From assembly GCF_900631955.1 (NCBI RefSeq), contig NZ_UZWD01000015.1, positions 53,454 through 117,453 on the forward strand: a stretch of 64,000 nt of DNA, given 5' to 3'. The first letter of the stretch is position 1. Each line of letters starts with the position of its first letter. The notes under the pieces are model-generated. The model was given only the letters and a program-made list of their open reading frames with translations, was not told the origin of the DNA and ran no database searches. This stretch comes from Devosia equisanguinis. GTDB taxonomy: Bacteria > Pseudomonadota > Alphaproteobacteria > Rhizobiales > Devosiaceae. Both the position numbers and the translations under genes were made by a program. Positions 8,444 through 16,391 of this stretch are shown in pieces.

Positions 8444-9430
8444 CTAGACGCGTTTCCAGTCTTCAGGGGCGGTGTTGGCGGGTTCGCGGCCGAAGACGCG
8501 TTGGTAATATTCGCCGTAGAGCGGGCGCTCGGCCTCGTCGCAGCGGTTGAGGAAGGCGGTGTTGAAGGCGAAGTCGAGATCGCCGAAGACGCGATAATTC
8601 TGTGCCCAGGAAATGACGGTGCGCGGCGACATCACCACCGAAACATCGCCAGCGGCGAAGCCGGCGCGGGTCAGGTTGGCCATGCGCACCATCTGCAACA
8701 GCATCTCGCCGCGTTCAGCCTCGCCCATGAACGGCACCTTGCTCAGCACCACCTCGACCTCGGCGCCCTCATCGAGATAATCGAGGCGTGCGATGATGTT
8801 CCAGCGGTCGAGCTGGGCCTGATTGAGCTGCTGGGTGCCGTGATAGAGCCCGGTGACGTCGCCCAGGCCCACCGTATTGGCAGTGGCGAACAGGCGGAAG
8901 AACGGATTGGGCGGAATGACCTTGTTCTGATCGAGAATGGTCAGCTTGCCCTCGGCCTCGAGCACACGCTGGATGACGAACATCACATCGGGCCGGCCGG
9001 CATCATATTCATCGAGCACCAGCGCCACCGGGCGCTGATAGCACCAGGGCAAGAGGCCCTCGCGATATTCGGTGACCTGCTTGCCGTCGCGCAACACGAT
9101 GGCGTCCTTGCCGATGAGATCGATGCGGCTGACATGGCTGTCGAGGTTGAGGCGCAGGCAGGGCCAGTTGAGGCGGGCGGCCACCTGCTCGATATGGCTG
9201 GACTTGCCGGTGCCGTGGCGGCCCTGCAGCAGCACGCGCAGATTGCCGTTGAAGCCGGCAAGGATGGCCATGGTGGTGGCCGGATCGAAGCGATAGCTGG
9301 GATCGAGCGCCGGAACATGTTCGTCGCGGGTGGAAAAGGCCGGGACCGTGCCCTCGACATCGAGGCCGAAGGTGTCGCGAATGGAGAGCTCGATATCCGG
9401 ACGGGCGCCGGGCGACAATTCCTGGATCAC
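8444..9430 (-). CDS. CobS-like AAA+ ATPase in hydroquinone operon
   Basis: AAA+ ATPase of 328 residues, very close in sequence and length to cobaltochelatase subunit CobS. Visible are Walker A QGRHGTGKSS (69-78), Walker B VALVLDEYDAGRP (135-147) and the CobS-like stretches SHVSRIDLIGKDAIV and FATANTVGLGDVTGLYHGTQ. It starts with GTG, overlapping the Rieske-gene stop (GTGA). It is the last gene of the hqdAB operon, and its VWA partner (CobT-like) is divergent at the other end. No cobN, the magnesium-chelatase-like large subunit, is present in the window. By analogy with other MoxR-type AAA+/VWA pairs (NorQD, CbbQO) it may insert iron into, or reactivate, the hydroquinone dioxygenase (inference). 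A role in B12 synthesis with a distant cobN remains possible. Confidence 0.88.
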   Translation of the reverse strand: MIQELSPGARPDIELSIRDTFGLDVEGTVPAFSTRDEHVPALDPSYRFDPATTMAILAGFNGNLRVLLQGRHGTGKSSHIEQVAARLNWPCLRLNLDSHVSRIDLIGKDAIVLRDGKQVTEYREGLLPWCYQRPVALVLDEYDAGRPDVMFVIQRVLEAEGKLTILDQNKVIPPNPFFRLFATANTVGLGDVTGLYHGTQQLNQAQLDRWNIIARLDYLDEGAEVEVVLSKVPFMGEAERGEMLLQMVRMANLTRAGFAAGDVSVVMSPRTVISWAQNYRVFGDLDFAFNTAFLNRCDEAERPLYGEYYQRVFGREPANTAPEDWKRV

Positions 9431-9837
9431 GCTTGGTCTCCGGGGCGGGAAATCACGATATTGCCGTCCTCGACATGCACCGGAACGGGGTCGAGCCAGC
9501 AGTTCTGCGCCGCGCCGGCCACGCCAAAACCGTCTTCGATGCGGAATTCGGCGAAATGCATGGTGCAGCGGATGCGGCTGCCATCCTCGTTGAGGAAATG
9601 GCCGGCGCGATGGTTGAGGGGCGAGGAATAATGCGGGCAGATATTGAGATAGCCGAACACCTGCGCGCCACGGCGTACCACGAACATGGAAAACACCGTG
9701 GTGCCGCGGCCGAAGACAAATTCCTTCGCGGCGCCATCGGCCAGCTCTTCGAGCGGGGCCAGCACCGTGCCGGGCATGGGCGCGCGCGGGCGAGTACGCC
9801 AGAGGATGGGATCGGGCTGGGAAAGTGCGTCAGCCAT
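9427..9837 (-). CDS. Rieske [2Fe-2S] ferredoxin-like protein
   Basis: Small soluble Rieske protein of 136 residues with ligands in CPHYSSPLNHR (CxH) and CTMHFAEF (CxxH). The start ATG at 9837 is chosen because GGAG lies seven bases upstream; it overlaps the YCII gene by eight bases. It may pass electrons to the operon's iron dioxygenase to return oxidised Fe(III) to Fe(II), as small ferredoxins do for some ring-cleaving dioxygenases (inference). No oxygenase partner of the ring-hydroxylating type is encoded nearby. Confidence 0.88.
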   Translation of the reverse strand: MADALSQPDPILWRTRPRAPMPGTVLAPLEELADGAAKEFVFGRGTTVFSMFVVRRGAQVFGYLNICPHYSSPLNHRAGHFLNEDGSRIRCTMHFAEFRIEDGFGVAGAAQNCWLDPVPVHVEDGNIVISRPGDQA

Positions 9838-10135
9838 GGGCGGGCTCCGGCTGGCCCAGGCCCCAGTTAAAGCCGGTGATGGTGACGGTCTCAAAGAGGT
9901 TTTCCAGCATATAGGGGTCTCCGGCCAGATAGGTCTCGACCGCCGCGCGGTTGTCGGCCTCGATGACCAGCATGGTGCCGATCATGGCGGCGGCACCGTC
10001 GAGCAGCGGGCCGCCTATGCGGACGCTGACCGGATGATCATGCTGCCGGAGGCGGGCCCGATGGCTTTCACGCAGGCGCTGGCGGTCTTCGAGCCGGCCG
10101 GGGCGATCCAGGGCATGGACACAGAAATATGCCAT
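9830..10135 (-). CDS. YCII-domain protein
   Basis: Protein of 101 residues of the YCII family, with a ferredoxin-like fold distantly related to muconolactone isomerase. It starts MAYFCVHALDRPGRLEDR and shows GGPLLDGAAAMIGTMLVIEA, the usual core. It sits between maleylacetate reductase and the Rieske gene with only a 7-base gap and an 8-base overlap, so it is part of the hydroquinone operon. A role on a ring-cleavage intermediate (isomerisation or dehalogenation-type chemistry) is plausible, but nothing in the sequence proves it. Confidence 0.85.
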   Translation of the reverse strand: MAYFCVHALDRPGRLEDRQRLRESHRARLRQHDHPVSVRIGGPLLDGAAAMIGTMLVIEADNRAAVETYLAGDPYMLENLFETVTITGFNWGLGQPEPAHG

Positions 10136-10142
10136 GCCGACC

Positions 10143-11195
10143 TCAGGGCGCCCTGCCCTCGAAGGCGGCCTGCAGCATGTGGCGCACGCCTTCGCGGGTA
10201 ACCGGGCGCGGATTGTAATAGGGGTTCTGCAGGGCGATATCGGCGGCCGTGTCGAGATCGGCTTCGGTGAGGCCCATTTCGGCCAGCGAGCGCTTGCTGG
10301 CGGCGCGCTGGGTCAATTGGTAGATGCCGGTGGGTCCATCAACCGTGCCAAGGGCGCGGGCAATGCTGGCCATGGCCTCGGGCGCGGCGTCGCGGTTATA
10401 GGCGGAGGTGTAGGGGATCATCAGCGCGTGGATGTCGGCATGGTTCAGGTTGAACGTGCCGCCCAGCGTGTGACAGATCTTGTGATGGATGGCCATGCCG
10501 ACGGCGCCGAGGCAGACCCCGGCCAGCCAGGCGCCGTAAAGCGCTTCGGAATGGGCGTGCAGATTGCTCGGATCGTCCATCAGCGTCGGCAGGGCGCCGC
10601 CCAGGGCGCGGATCGAGGCTTCGGCCATCATCGAGATGACGGGGTTGCGATCCTTGGCATAGAGCGCTTCCACCGAATGGGCGATGGCATTCATGCCCGA
10701 GGGCCCGGAGATGAAGCTGGGCATGGTGACCGTCAGCTCCGGATCGTAGATGACGGTCTCGGGCAGGATTTTGGGGTCGGAGACGGTGGTCTTGCGACCG
10801 GCCTCGGTCTGGCCGAGGATCGGGGTCATTTCCGAGCCAGCAAAGGTGGTGGGGATCACCAGCTGCGGCAGGTCGGTGCGGTAGGCGATGGCCTTGGAGA
10901 GGCCGGTGGTGGAGCCGCCGCCAATGGCGAGGCACCCGTCGGCGCGCACGGAACTGACGGCCATCAGTGCGGATTCGGTGACCTCGACCGGGGTGTGTTG
11001 TACCGCGCCGGGATACATGATGCCGGCGCGGCCGCCTATGGCCTTGGCGATTTCGGCGGCGAGCCCCGACTGATCCGGGGTCGAGATGACGATGGCCCGC
11101 TCGATGCCGAGACGATCGAGTTCCTCGGCAACCTTAGCGCGGCTGCCCGCACCGAAGATCACGCGGGAAGGATTGGCATTATAGACGAAGTCCAT
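10143..11195 (-). CDS. Maleylacetate reductase
   Basis: Iron-containing-alcohol-dehydrogenase-family enzyme, 350 residues, reducing maleylacetate to 3-oxoadipate with NAD(P)H. Visible are the nucleotide-binding AIGGGSTTGLSKAIA (about 91-105), LVIPTTFAGSEMTPILGQTE, and the histidine-rich GMNAIAHSVEAL and HHKICHTLGGTFNLNHADIH segments. It links the dioxygenase and semialdehyde dehydrogenase steps to PcaIJ/PcaF. It lies 26 bases downstream of the aldehyde dehydrogenase gene. Equivalent to HapF/PnpF of 4-hydroxyacetophenone and 4-nitrophenol pathways. Confidence 0.93.
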   Translation of the reverse strand: MDFVYNANPSRVIFGAGSRAKVAEELDRLGIERAIVISTPDQSGLAAEIAKAIGGRAGIMYPGAVQHTPVEVTESALMAVSSVRADGCLAIGGGSTTGLSKAIAYRTDLPQLVIPTTFAGSEMTPILGQTEAGRKTTVSDPKILPETVIYDPELTVTMPSFISGPSGMNAIAHSVEALYAKDRNPVISMMAEASIRALGGALPTLMDDPSNLHAHSEALYGAWLAGVCLGAVGMAIHHKICHTLGGTFNLNHADIHALMIPYTSAYNRDAAPEAMASIARALGTVDGPTGIYQLTQRAASKRSLAEMGLTEADLDTAADIALQNPYYNPRPVTREGVRHMLQAAFEGRAP

Positions 11196-11221
11196 GGTCC
11201 ACCACTGGTTCTATCTGGTGA

Positions 11222-12685
11222 TTAGCGGTCGTAGTGCGGCGGCATCTTGGAGTCAAAGTTGATCCAGACAGATTTGGGCTGGGTATATTCGCGCATGACC
11301 TCGAAGCCCATTTCCCGGCCATAGCCGCTTTCGCCGACGCCGCCGAAGGGCGAGCCCGGATGGACCACCTTGTAGCAATTGACCCAGACCATGCCGGCGC
11401 GGATATCGCGGGCAAATTTGTGGGCGCGGGTGAGATTGGCGGTCCACAGGCCCGAACCCAGACCGTATTGCACGCCATTGGCGATGGCGAGGGCTTCCTC
11501 GTCATCCTCGAAGGTGGTGACGGTGACGAAGGGGCCGAACACCTCTTCCTGGCTGACGCGGTCGGTGGGCTTGGCGCGCACGATGGTGGGCTCGACGAAA
11601 TAGCCCTTGGCGAGATCGTCGCGGTCGGGCTGCTTGCCGCCGGTGAGGATTTCCCCGCCCTGGTCCTTGGCGACCTGGGAGAAGTGCAAGACGCGCTCCT
11701 GATGCTGCTTGGAGGTCAGCGGACCCATCTCGGTCGTGGGATCGAGCGGGTCGCCCAGCTTGATCGAGCGGGCGAACTTGGTAAAGCCATCGAGGAATTC
11801 GTCGGCAATGGATTTGTGCAGGATGAGGCGCGAGCCGGCAATGCAGGCCTGGCCTTGATTGTGGAAGATGGCGAAGGCGGAGCCGCCGATGGCGGCGCGC
11901 ACATTGGCATCGCCGAAGACGATATTGGGGCCCTTGCCGCCCAGCTCGAGCTGCACCTTCTTGAGATTGCCCGCCGAGGCCTGAACGATCCGGCGGCCGG
12001 TGGCGGTCGAGCCGGTAAAGGCCACCTTGGAAATTTCGGGATGCTCGGCGATGCGGGCGCCGGCAGTGTGGCCATAGCCGGGCACGACATTGACGACGCC
12101 GGCGGGGAAGCCGACATCGCGCATCAATTCGGCGATGCGCAGGGTGGAGAGCGGGGTCAGCTCGCTCGGCTTAATGACGATTGCATTGCCGGCCGCAAGG
12201 GCAGGGGCCATTTTCCAGCTGGTGAACATCAGCGGGAAATTCCACGGCACGATCTGGCCGACCACGCCGACCGGCTCGCGCTGCACATAATTGAGGAAGC
12301 CGGGATAGACCGGGGGCACAAAGCCCTCGAACTTGTCGGCCATGCCGCCGAAATAGCGGAAGCAGCGCGAGGTGCGCGGCACGTCGAGCTTGCGCGCATC
12401 GCGCACCGGATGGCCGGTATCGAGCGCTTCGAGTTCGATCAGTTCGTCGGCATGGGCATCGATGGCATCGGCGAGCTTGAGCAGCAGATTGCCCCGGTCA
12501 GCGGCATCGGCGCGACCCCAGGCGAACTGCGCGGCCTTAGCAGCGGTGACGGCGCGATCGACGTCTTCGGCCCGCGCCTCGGCGATTTCGCAGATGATCT
12601 CACCGGAATAGGGATTGAACACGGGGATGGTGCCCCCGGCGAGGCCATCGACGAACTCACCGCCAATAAAGAGCTTGGTCTGCAC
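11222..12685 (-). CDS. 4-Hydroxymuconic semialdehyde dehydrogenase (ALDH family)
   Basis: NAD(P)-dependent aldehyde dehydrogenase of 487 residues. The catalytic cysteine is in FHNQGQACIAGSRL and the general-base glutamate in LELGGKGPN; the NAD-binding FTGSTATGR precedes it. The product assignment comes from context: between hydroquinone dioxygenase and maleylacetate reductase the expected enzyme oxidises 4-hydroxymuconic semialdehyde to maleylacetate (HapE/PnpE). It starts with GTG and has a poor ribosome binding site. A 104-base gap with a hairpin separates it from hqdB. Confidence 0.88.
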   Translation of the reverse strand: MQTKLFIGGEFVDGLAGGTIPVFNPYSGEIICEIAEARAEDVDRAVTAAKAAQFAWGRADAADRGNLLLKLADAIDAHADELIELEALDTGHPVRDARKLDVPRTSRCFRYFGGMADKFEGFVPPVYPGFLNYVQREPVGVVGQIVPWNFPLMFTSWKMAPALAAGNAIVIKPSELTPLSTLRIAELMRDVGFPAGVVNVVPGYGHTAGARIAEHPEISKVAFTGSTATGRRIVQASAGNLKKVQLELGGKGPNIVFGDANVRAAIGGSAFAIFHNQGQACIAGSRLILHKSIADEFLDGFTKFARSIKLGDPLDPTTEMGPLTSKQHQERVLHFSQVAKDQGGEILTGGKQPDRDDLAKGYFVEPTIVRAKPTDRVSQEEVFGPFVTVTTFEDDEEALAIANGVQYGLGSGLWTANLTRAHKFARDIRAGMVWVNCYKVVHPGSPFGGVGESGYGREMGFEVMREYTQPKSVWINFDSKMPPHYDR

Positions 12686-12728
12686 AGCTGATACCGATGC
12701 TTTTGTAAGGGATTGAAGTGCCTAAGCA

Positions 12729-12757
12729 GCCGGCCTCCACGCAAGGTGGAGACCGGC
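12729..12757 (-). terminator. Intercistronic hairpin between hqdB and the ALDH gene
   Basis: A 12-base stem with one mismatch (arms 12729-12740 and 12746-12757, loop gcaag), with no T-run. In the minus-strand transcript it lies after hqdB and before the dehydrogenase gene. It may stabilise the hqdAB message or give partial termination, so that the dioxygenase is made in excess. Confidence 0.5.
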
Positions 12758-12789
12758 CGCAGGGCGGAAGTGGGAGCGACCGCCCGTTC

Positions 12790-13833
12790 CTAGAACTCGA
12801 CCGCGACGTCGGGCGCGAGGCCCTGGCGGATCAGTTCGGGGATTTTCGGCGAGCCGTTTTCCCAGACCAGCAGCATGGAGCGCTTGGCCGAAAAACCCTG
12901 GTGCCGGATGTCGGCGGGCATGCAGCAGCAATCGCCAGCCTTCATGTTGATCACGGCACGCGGGCGGCCGGTGGCGCCGTCCTTGACGTTCCAGGTGATT
13001 TCGTCGGTCAGCTGGATGAACCACTCGCAGCGGTCATTGCCGTGCTCGACGGGGAGAATGTATTCCTCCGAAGTCGGGCAGAAGAGGCTATCCTTGACCA
13101 CCGAACACACCGACGGGTTCCAGGTCACGTCGGAACGCGACAGGTAGCCGAAGAGGTTATAGGCGGAAACTTCATGCTCGAAGCCCGGCTCGGCATGCAC
13201 TTCCGGCTGGTCCTGCGGCACGTCGTCGAACATGCGGTTGACCGGATAGCCATTGGCATCGGTGCGCACCGGGGTATCGCCCGGCAGGCCGACCATGCGG
13301 CGGGCGGTGACGCGTTCGCGGCTCACGGCCTCGTCATTGTCGCCATTCTTTATGCCCCACGGCACGCCGGTTTCCATCGGCGCGGCGAAGGGGTCGTAGC
13401 CCTCATTGGTCCAGTCCGAGACCATCTTCTTGAACACGTCCATGAGCTTGTCGGCCTTGAAGCGCTCGACGAAGTCACGGCCGGCAGAGGTATAGGCCTC
13501 GTTGGTGGCGCCCATGAACATGTCGACTTCACCATAGTAATTGGTGGTGCCGAAGACCTGGTCAAAGTTCACGGTGCCGTAGAAGAAGCCCCAGGCGACG
13601 TCGCGCATCAGGGCGCGCAGGAACGCGTCGGCCGGCATGGTATGCACGGCGGTCGGGGTGGTGACGTAGCAGAAATACTCGTCGCGGTGGAACTTGAACG
13701 AGCCGGCCTGGAACGACTTGTAGCCGGTGATGTTGTCGGCCGGATTGACGGCATAGGTGCTGTTGATCGGCAGGCCGCGGGGATTGCTGATCTCTTCTTC
13801 GGTGCCGGCGAAAGCGGATTCTTTCATAGCCAT
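12790..13833 (-). CDS. hqdB: Hydroquinone 1,2-dioxygenase large subunit
   Basis: Iron-binding large subunit of the two-component hydroquinone dioxygenase (HapD/PnpD/HqdB), 347 residues, which opens hydroquinone to 4-hydroxymuconic semialdehyde. The metal-site pattern known for PnpD (His, Asn+2, Glu+6 and a later His at +47) is reproduced exactly as H264, N266, E270 in PVEHGNDRCEWF and H311 in ADIRHQGFS. GGAG lies 8 bases before the ATG at 13833, and the gene follows hqdA by 22 bases. A cysteine cluster DCCCMP (301-306) close to the metal site stands out. Confidence 0.94.
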   Translation of the reverse strand: MAMKESAFAGTEEEISNPRGLPINSTYAVNPADNITGYKSFQAGSFKFHRDEYFCYVTTPTAVHTMPADAFLRALMRDVAWGFFYGTVNFDQVFGTTNYYGEVDMFMGATNEAYTSAGRDFVERFKADKLMDVFKKMVSDWTNEGYDPFAAPMETGVPWGIKNGDNDEAVSRERVTARRMVGLPGDTPVRTDANGYPVNRMFDDVPQDQPEVHAEPGFEHEVSAYNLFGYLSRSDVTWNPSVCSVVKDSLFCPTSEEYILPVEHGNDRCEWFIQLTDEITWNVKDGATGRPRAVINMKAGDCCCMPADIRHQGFSAKRSMLLVWENGSPKIPELIRQGLAPDVAVEF

Positions 13834-13855
13834 GGCGGTGTCTCCTTGCTCGGAA

Positions 13856-14356
13856 TTACTTCTGGCAGAACTGCGCCCATTTGTGCTGGGTCACGGCGCC
13901 GTCGATGGACTGGATGAGGATGGTGCAGGTCTCGGCCGCGCTGAACTTGTAGGCGGAGCCGACCGGCAGCATGGCCATATGGCCGCGACCGAGCACGACA
14001 TAGCCCATATTGGCGCCCTCGGGCTTGCCATCGATCTGGACGGCACCTTCGCTCTCGGGGTCGACCAGGGCATCGGGATCGGGGAGCTTGATGAAGTCGA
14101 CGCGTACCTTGCCGTCCATGGAGATGACGAACTCGTCATGGGCGGCGGTGTACCAGGGGGAATCGCCCTCGGCCTTGGCGCTCTCGATCACATATTCGAA
14201 GTTCTTGGCGACGGCGACGCGCTCATAGGGCGCGGACTTGGCGGCGACTTCGAACATGTTAGAGAAGACATAGCGCTTCGGATCATCGTCGATGGCGGTG
14301 ACGCCACCCTTCTTATAGGCATGAATGGAGCCGAAATCTGTGGTGTACTGACCCAC
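13856..14356 (-). CDS. hqdA: Hydroquinone 1,2-dioxygenase small subunit
   Basis: Small subunit (HapC/PnpC/HqdA) of the hydroquinone dioxygenase, 166 residues. I choose the GTG at 14356 (MGQYTTDFGSIHAYKKGG) because a perfect AGGAGG lies 6 bases upstream; the open frame continues to 14413, but then the Shine-Dalgarno would be read as Arg-Arg inside the protein. The resulting ~18 kDa size fits known small subunits. First gene of the operon; its promoter carries the direct repeat at 14430-14458. Confidence 0.9.
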   Translation of the reverse strand: MGQYTTDFGSIHAYKKGGVTAIDDDPKRYVFSNMFEVAAKSAPYERVAVAKNFEYVIESAKAEGDSPWYTAAHDEFVISMDGKVRVDFIKLPDPDALVDPESEGAVQIDGKPEGANMGYVVLGRGHMAMLPVGSAYKFSAAETCTILIQSIDGAVTQHKWAQFCQK

Positions 14357-14429
14357 GGCGAACCTCCTCTGGAACTGTGTCGGTGCTGGACCTTCGGCCG
14401 AAACACTAGGCAATCGAAGCGCTTGGGGG

Positions 14430-14458
14430 CCTGCACAAAGCGGGCATCCTTCTGCGCA
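14430..14458 (-). promoter_or_regulatory. Two-turn direct repeat in the hqdA / CobT-like divergent promoter
   Basis: Plus-strand cctgcaca (14430-14437) and tctgcgca (14451-14458) are repeats 21 bases apart. Toward hqdA they read TGCGCAGA and TGTGCAGG, followed after 19 bases by CCTAG (plus strand 14406-14410), about 50 bases before the hqdA start. This matches the element before the Liv binding-protein gene. It could serve both divergent genes. Confidence 0.5.
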
Positions 14459-14528
14459 TTCCGCGCCCGTAAACTGCCCGCTGCAGTCTCTTTTGCGTTA
14501 TTTTCGAAGCGCAGCAGGGAACGAGAAA

Positions 14529-16391
14529 ATGGCAGACGAAGATATCCGGTCGACCATTCTGAAGCGGGACGAAAAGGGCCAGGTGCGCAACGGTGCCGAA
14601 TGGCTGGCGCTGTGGTCGGACCCCGATTCCATGCGCTCGCGCGCCGAGATGCGCGAGAAGCAGAGTACGGAACGCCACCAGCTCGAACTGGCCGGCCAGC
14701 TGTCGGCGGCGGCGCGCTCGCTGTCCGGCCGGGAGGATATCGACGTGCAGATCGGGGAGGCCGATCCCTCCGGCGGATTGCGAGCAGCGCTCGACGAATT
14801 GCGGCCCGACAATATGCCGGCGCTGCGCGGCCGCATCGACTCCGCCGCGCTGTTCCTGCGCTATCACGACGCCGATATCCATGCCGGTGTGACGCCCGAC
14901 CGCCTGGGAGATGCGAGGCTCTTCAACCTGCTCGAGCTCTTGCGCTGCGAGGCGGCGGGCGCCGCGCGGCTCAAGGGCATCGGCGACAACCTCGCCGCCG
15001 CGCATCTGGCGCGCCTGGCCAAATCCGATCTTTTGGGCGCGCATCTGGCCTCGCTGGTGCCGCTCGAAGAGGCCATTCGCATGGTGGTGGGCGATACGCT
15101 GGTCGGCCGCAGCGAGCCATCCATTCCGACCTCCGGCTTCTGGATGTGGAACCGCTGGATGCATGAGCGGCTGCAGCGGCAGCTCGATGCGCTCAAGGCC
15201 AATATTGAGGACCAGCGCGCCTATGGCGCAGCGGCCAGCGCCTTTATCGAGGCGCTCTACACGGCGCTGCATGGGCGCGGCGAGGGACCGGTGCGCCGCG
15301 AGATCAGCAATCGCGCCGGTGGCGGACCGGACGAGGGCGAGCTCGAACATGGCTCGAACCAGACCGAGGACGAGAGCTTCGAGCCGGGGCCGGATGCACT
15401 GACGGCAGACGAGGACGCGCCCTCGATCTGGCCGCCGCTGGAGGTGCTGCGGCAGGCGCGGCCCCTGCCCTATCGGGCCTATACGACGCGACACGACCAG
15501 GTGGCGCGCGCCGAAGACCTGGTGCCGCAGCAGACCATGCGGCAGGCGCAGGAAACACTGGACAAGCGGCGCAGCGCCAATCGGCGCAGCATGGCACGGC
15601 TGGTGACGCAATTGCAGCGGAGGCTGATGGCCAAGCAGACGCGCTCCTGGAGTTTCGATCTCGAGGAGGGGCTGGTGGATGCCTCTCGCCTCGACCGCGT
15701 GGTGGTCAATCCCGGCTTTGCCGACGCCTATAAGCAGGAAGAGGAATCGCGGTTTCGCGACACCTGTGTGACGCTGTTGATCGACAATTCCGGCTCGATG
15801 CGCGGCAAGACCATCGAGCTCGCCTGCATTGCTTCCGACCTCATCTGCGCGGCGCTGGAGAACTGCTCGGTCACCACCGAGGTGCTCGGTTTTACCACCA
15901 TGGGCTGGAAGGGCGGGCAATCGGCACAGGACTGGTTGCGGGCCGGACGGCCGGCCAGTCCGGGGCGGCTCAACGATCTCCTCCACATCGTCTACAAGGG
16001 CGCCGACGAACCCTATCGGCGCGCCCGGCTCAATCTCTGCGCCATGATGTCGGCCGACCTGCTCAAGGAAAATATCGACGGCGAAGCTCTGGCCTGGGCG
16101 GCGCGGCGGCTGATGGGGCGCCCGGAACAGCGCCGCATACTTCTGGTGATTTCGGACGGCGCGCCGGTGGACCAGGCAACCATCGAGGCCAATGACGACA
16201 AGGACATTCTCGACCGGCACCTGCGCGAGGTGATCGGCGAGATCGAGCGCAGCGGGCAGATCGAGCTCACCGCCATCGGCGTGCGGCACGATGTCGACAC
16301 ATATTACCGCTCGGCCCGCCGCATCGACGCCATCGAAGAACTGGGCCCCGCCCTGATCGGGGCGCTCGACGCCCTCTTGATGCGTCAGTGA
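14529..16391 (+). CDS. CobT-like von Willebrand A protein
   Basis: Protein of 620 residues resembling cobaltochelatase subunit CobT. It has a long N-terminal part, an acidic linker (about 265-300) and a C-terminal VWA domain with the MIDAS motif DNSGSMRG (419-426), followed by WKGGQSAQDWL, GRLNDLLHIVYKGADEPYRR, and ISDGAPVDQ. The ATG at 14529 has AGGGA nine bases upstream; a longer frame starts at 14493. It is divergent from hqdA and presumably works with the CobS-like ATPase at the far end of that operon. Its 3' end overlaps the convergent gene by seven bases. Sequence around the VWA domain is strongly CobT-like, but cobN is missing. Confidence 0.88.
   Translation: MADEDIRSTILKRDEKGQVRNGAEWLALWSDPDSMRSRAEMREKQSTERHQLELAGQLSAAARSLSGREDIDVQIGEADPSGGLRAALDELRPDNMPALRGRIDSAALFLRYHDADIHAGVTPDRLGDARLFNLLELLRCEAAGAARLKGIGDNLAAAHLARLAKSDLLGAHLASLVPLEEAIRMVVGDTLVGRSEPSIPTSGFWMWNRWMHERLQRQLDALKANIEDQRAYGAAASAFIEALYTALHGRGEGPVRREISNRAGGGPDEGELEHGSNQTEDESFEPGPDALTADEDAPSIWPPLEVLRQARPLPYRAYTTRHDQVARAEDLVPQQTMRQAQETLDKRRSANRRSMARLVTQLQRRLMAKQTRSWSFDLEEGLVDASRLDRVVVNPGFADAYKQEEESRFRDTCVTLLIDNSGSMRGKTIELACIASDLICAALENCSVTTEVLGFTTMGWKGGQSAQDWLRAGRPASPGRLNDLLHIVYKGADEPYRRARLNLCAMMSADLLKENIDGEALAWAARRLMGRPEQRRILLVISDGAPVDQATIEANDDKDILDRHLREVIGEIERSGQIELTAIGVRHDVDTYYRSARRIDAIEELGPALIGALDALLMRQ

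Noticed and set aside
8444..9430. Cobalamin biosynthesis locus because of CobS and CobT likeness
   Set aside because: No cobN or other cob gene is present and the genes are interleaved with hydroquinone genes, so cobalamin synthesis is the less likely role here.
14406..16289. 627-codon open frame antisense to the CobT-like gene
   Set aside because: Shadow of the VWA gene, histidine- and arginine-rich without motifs.
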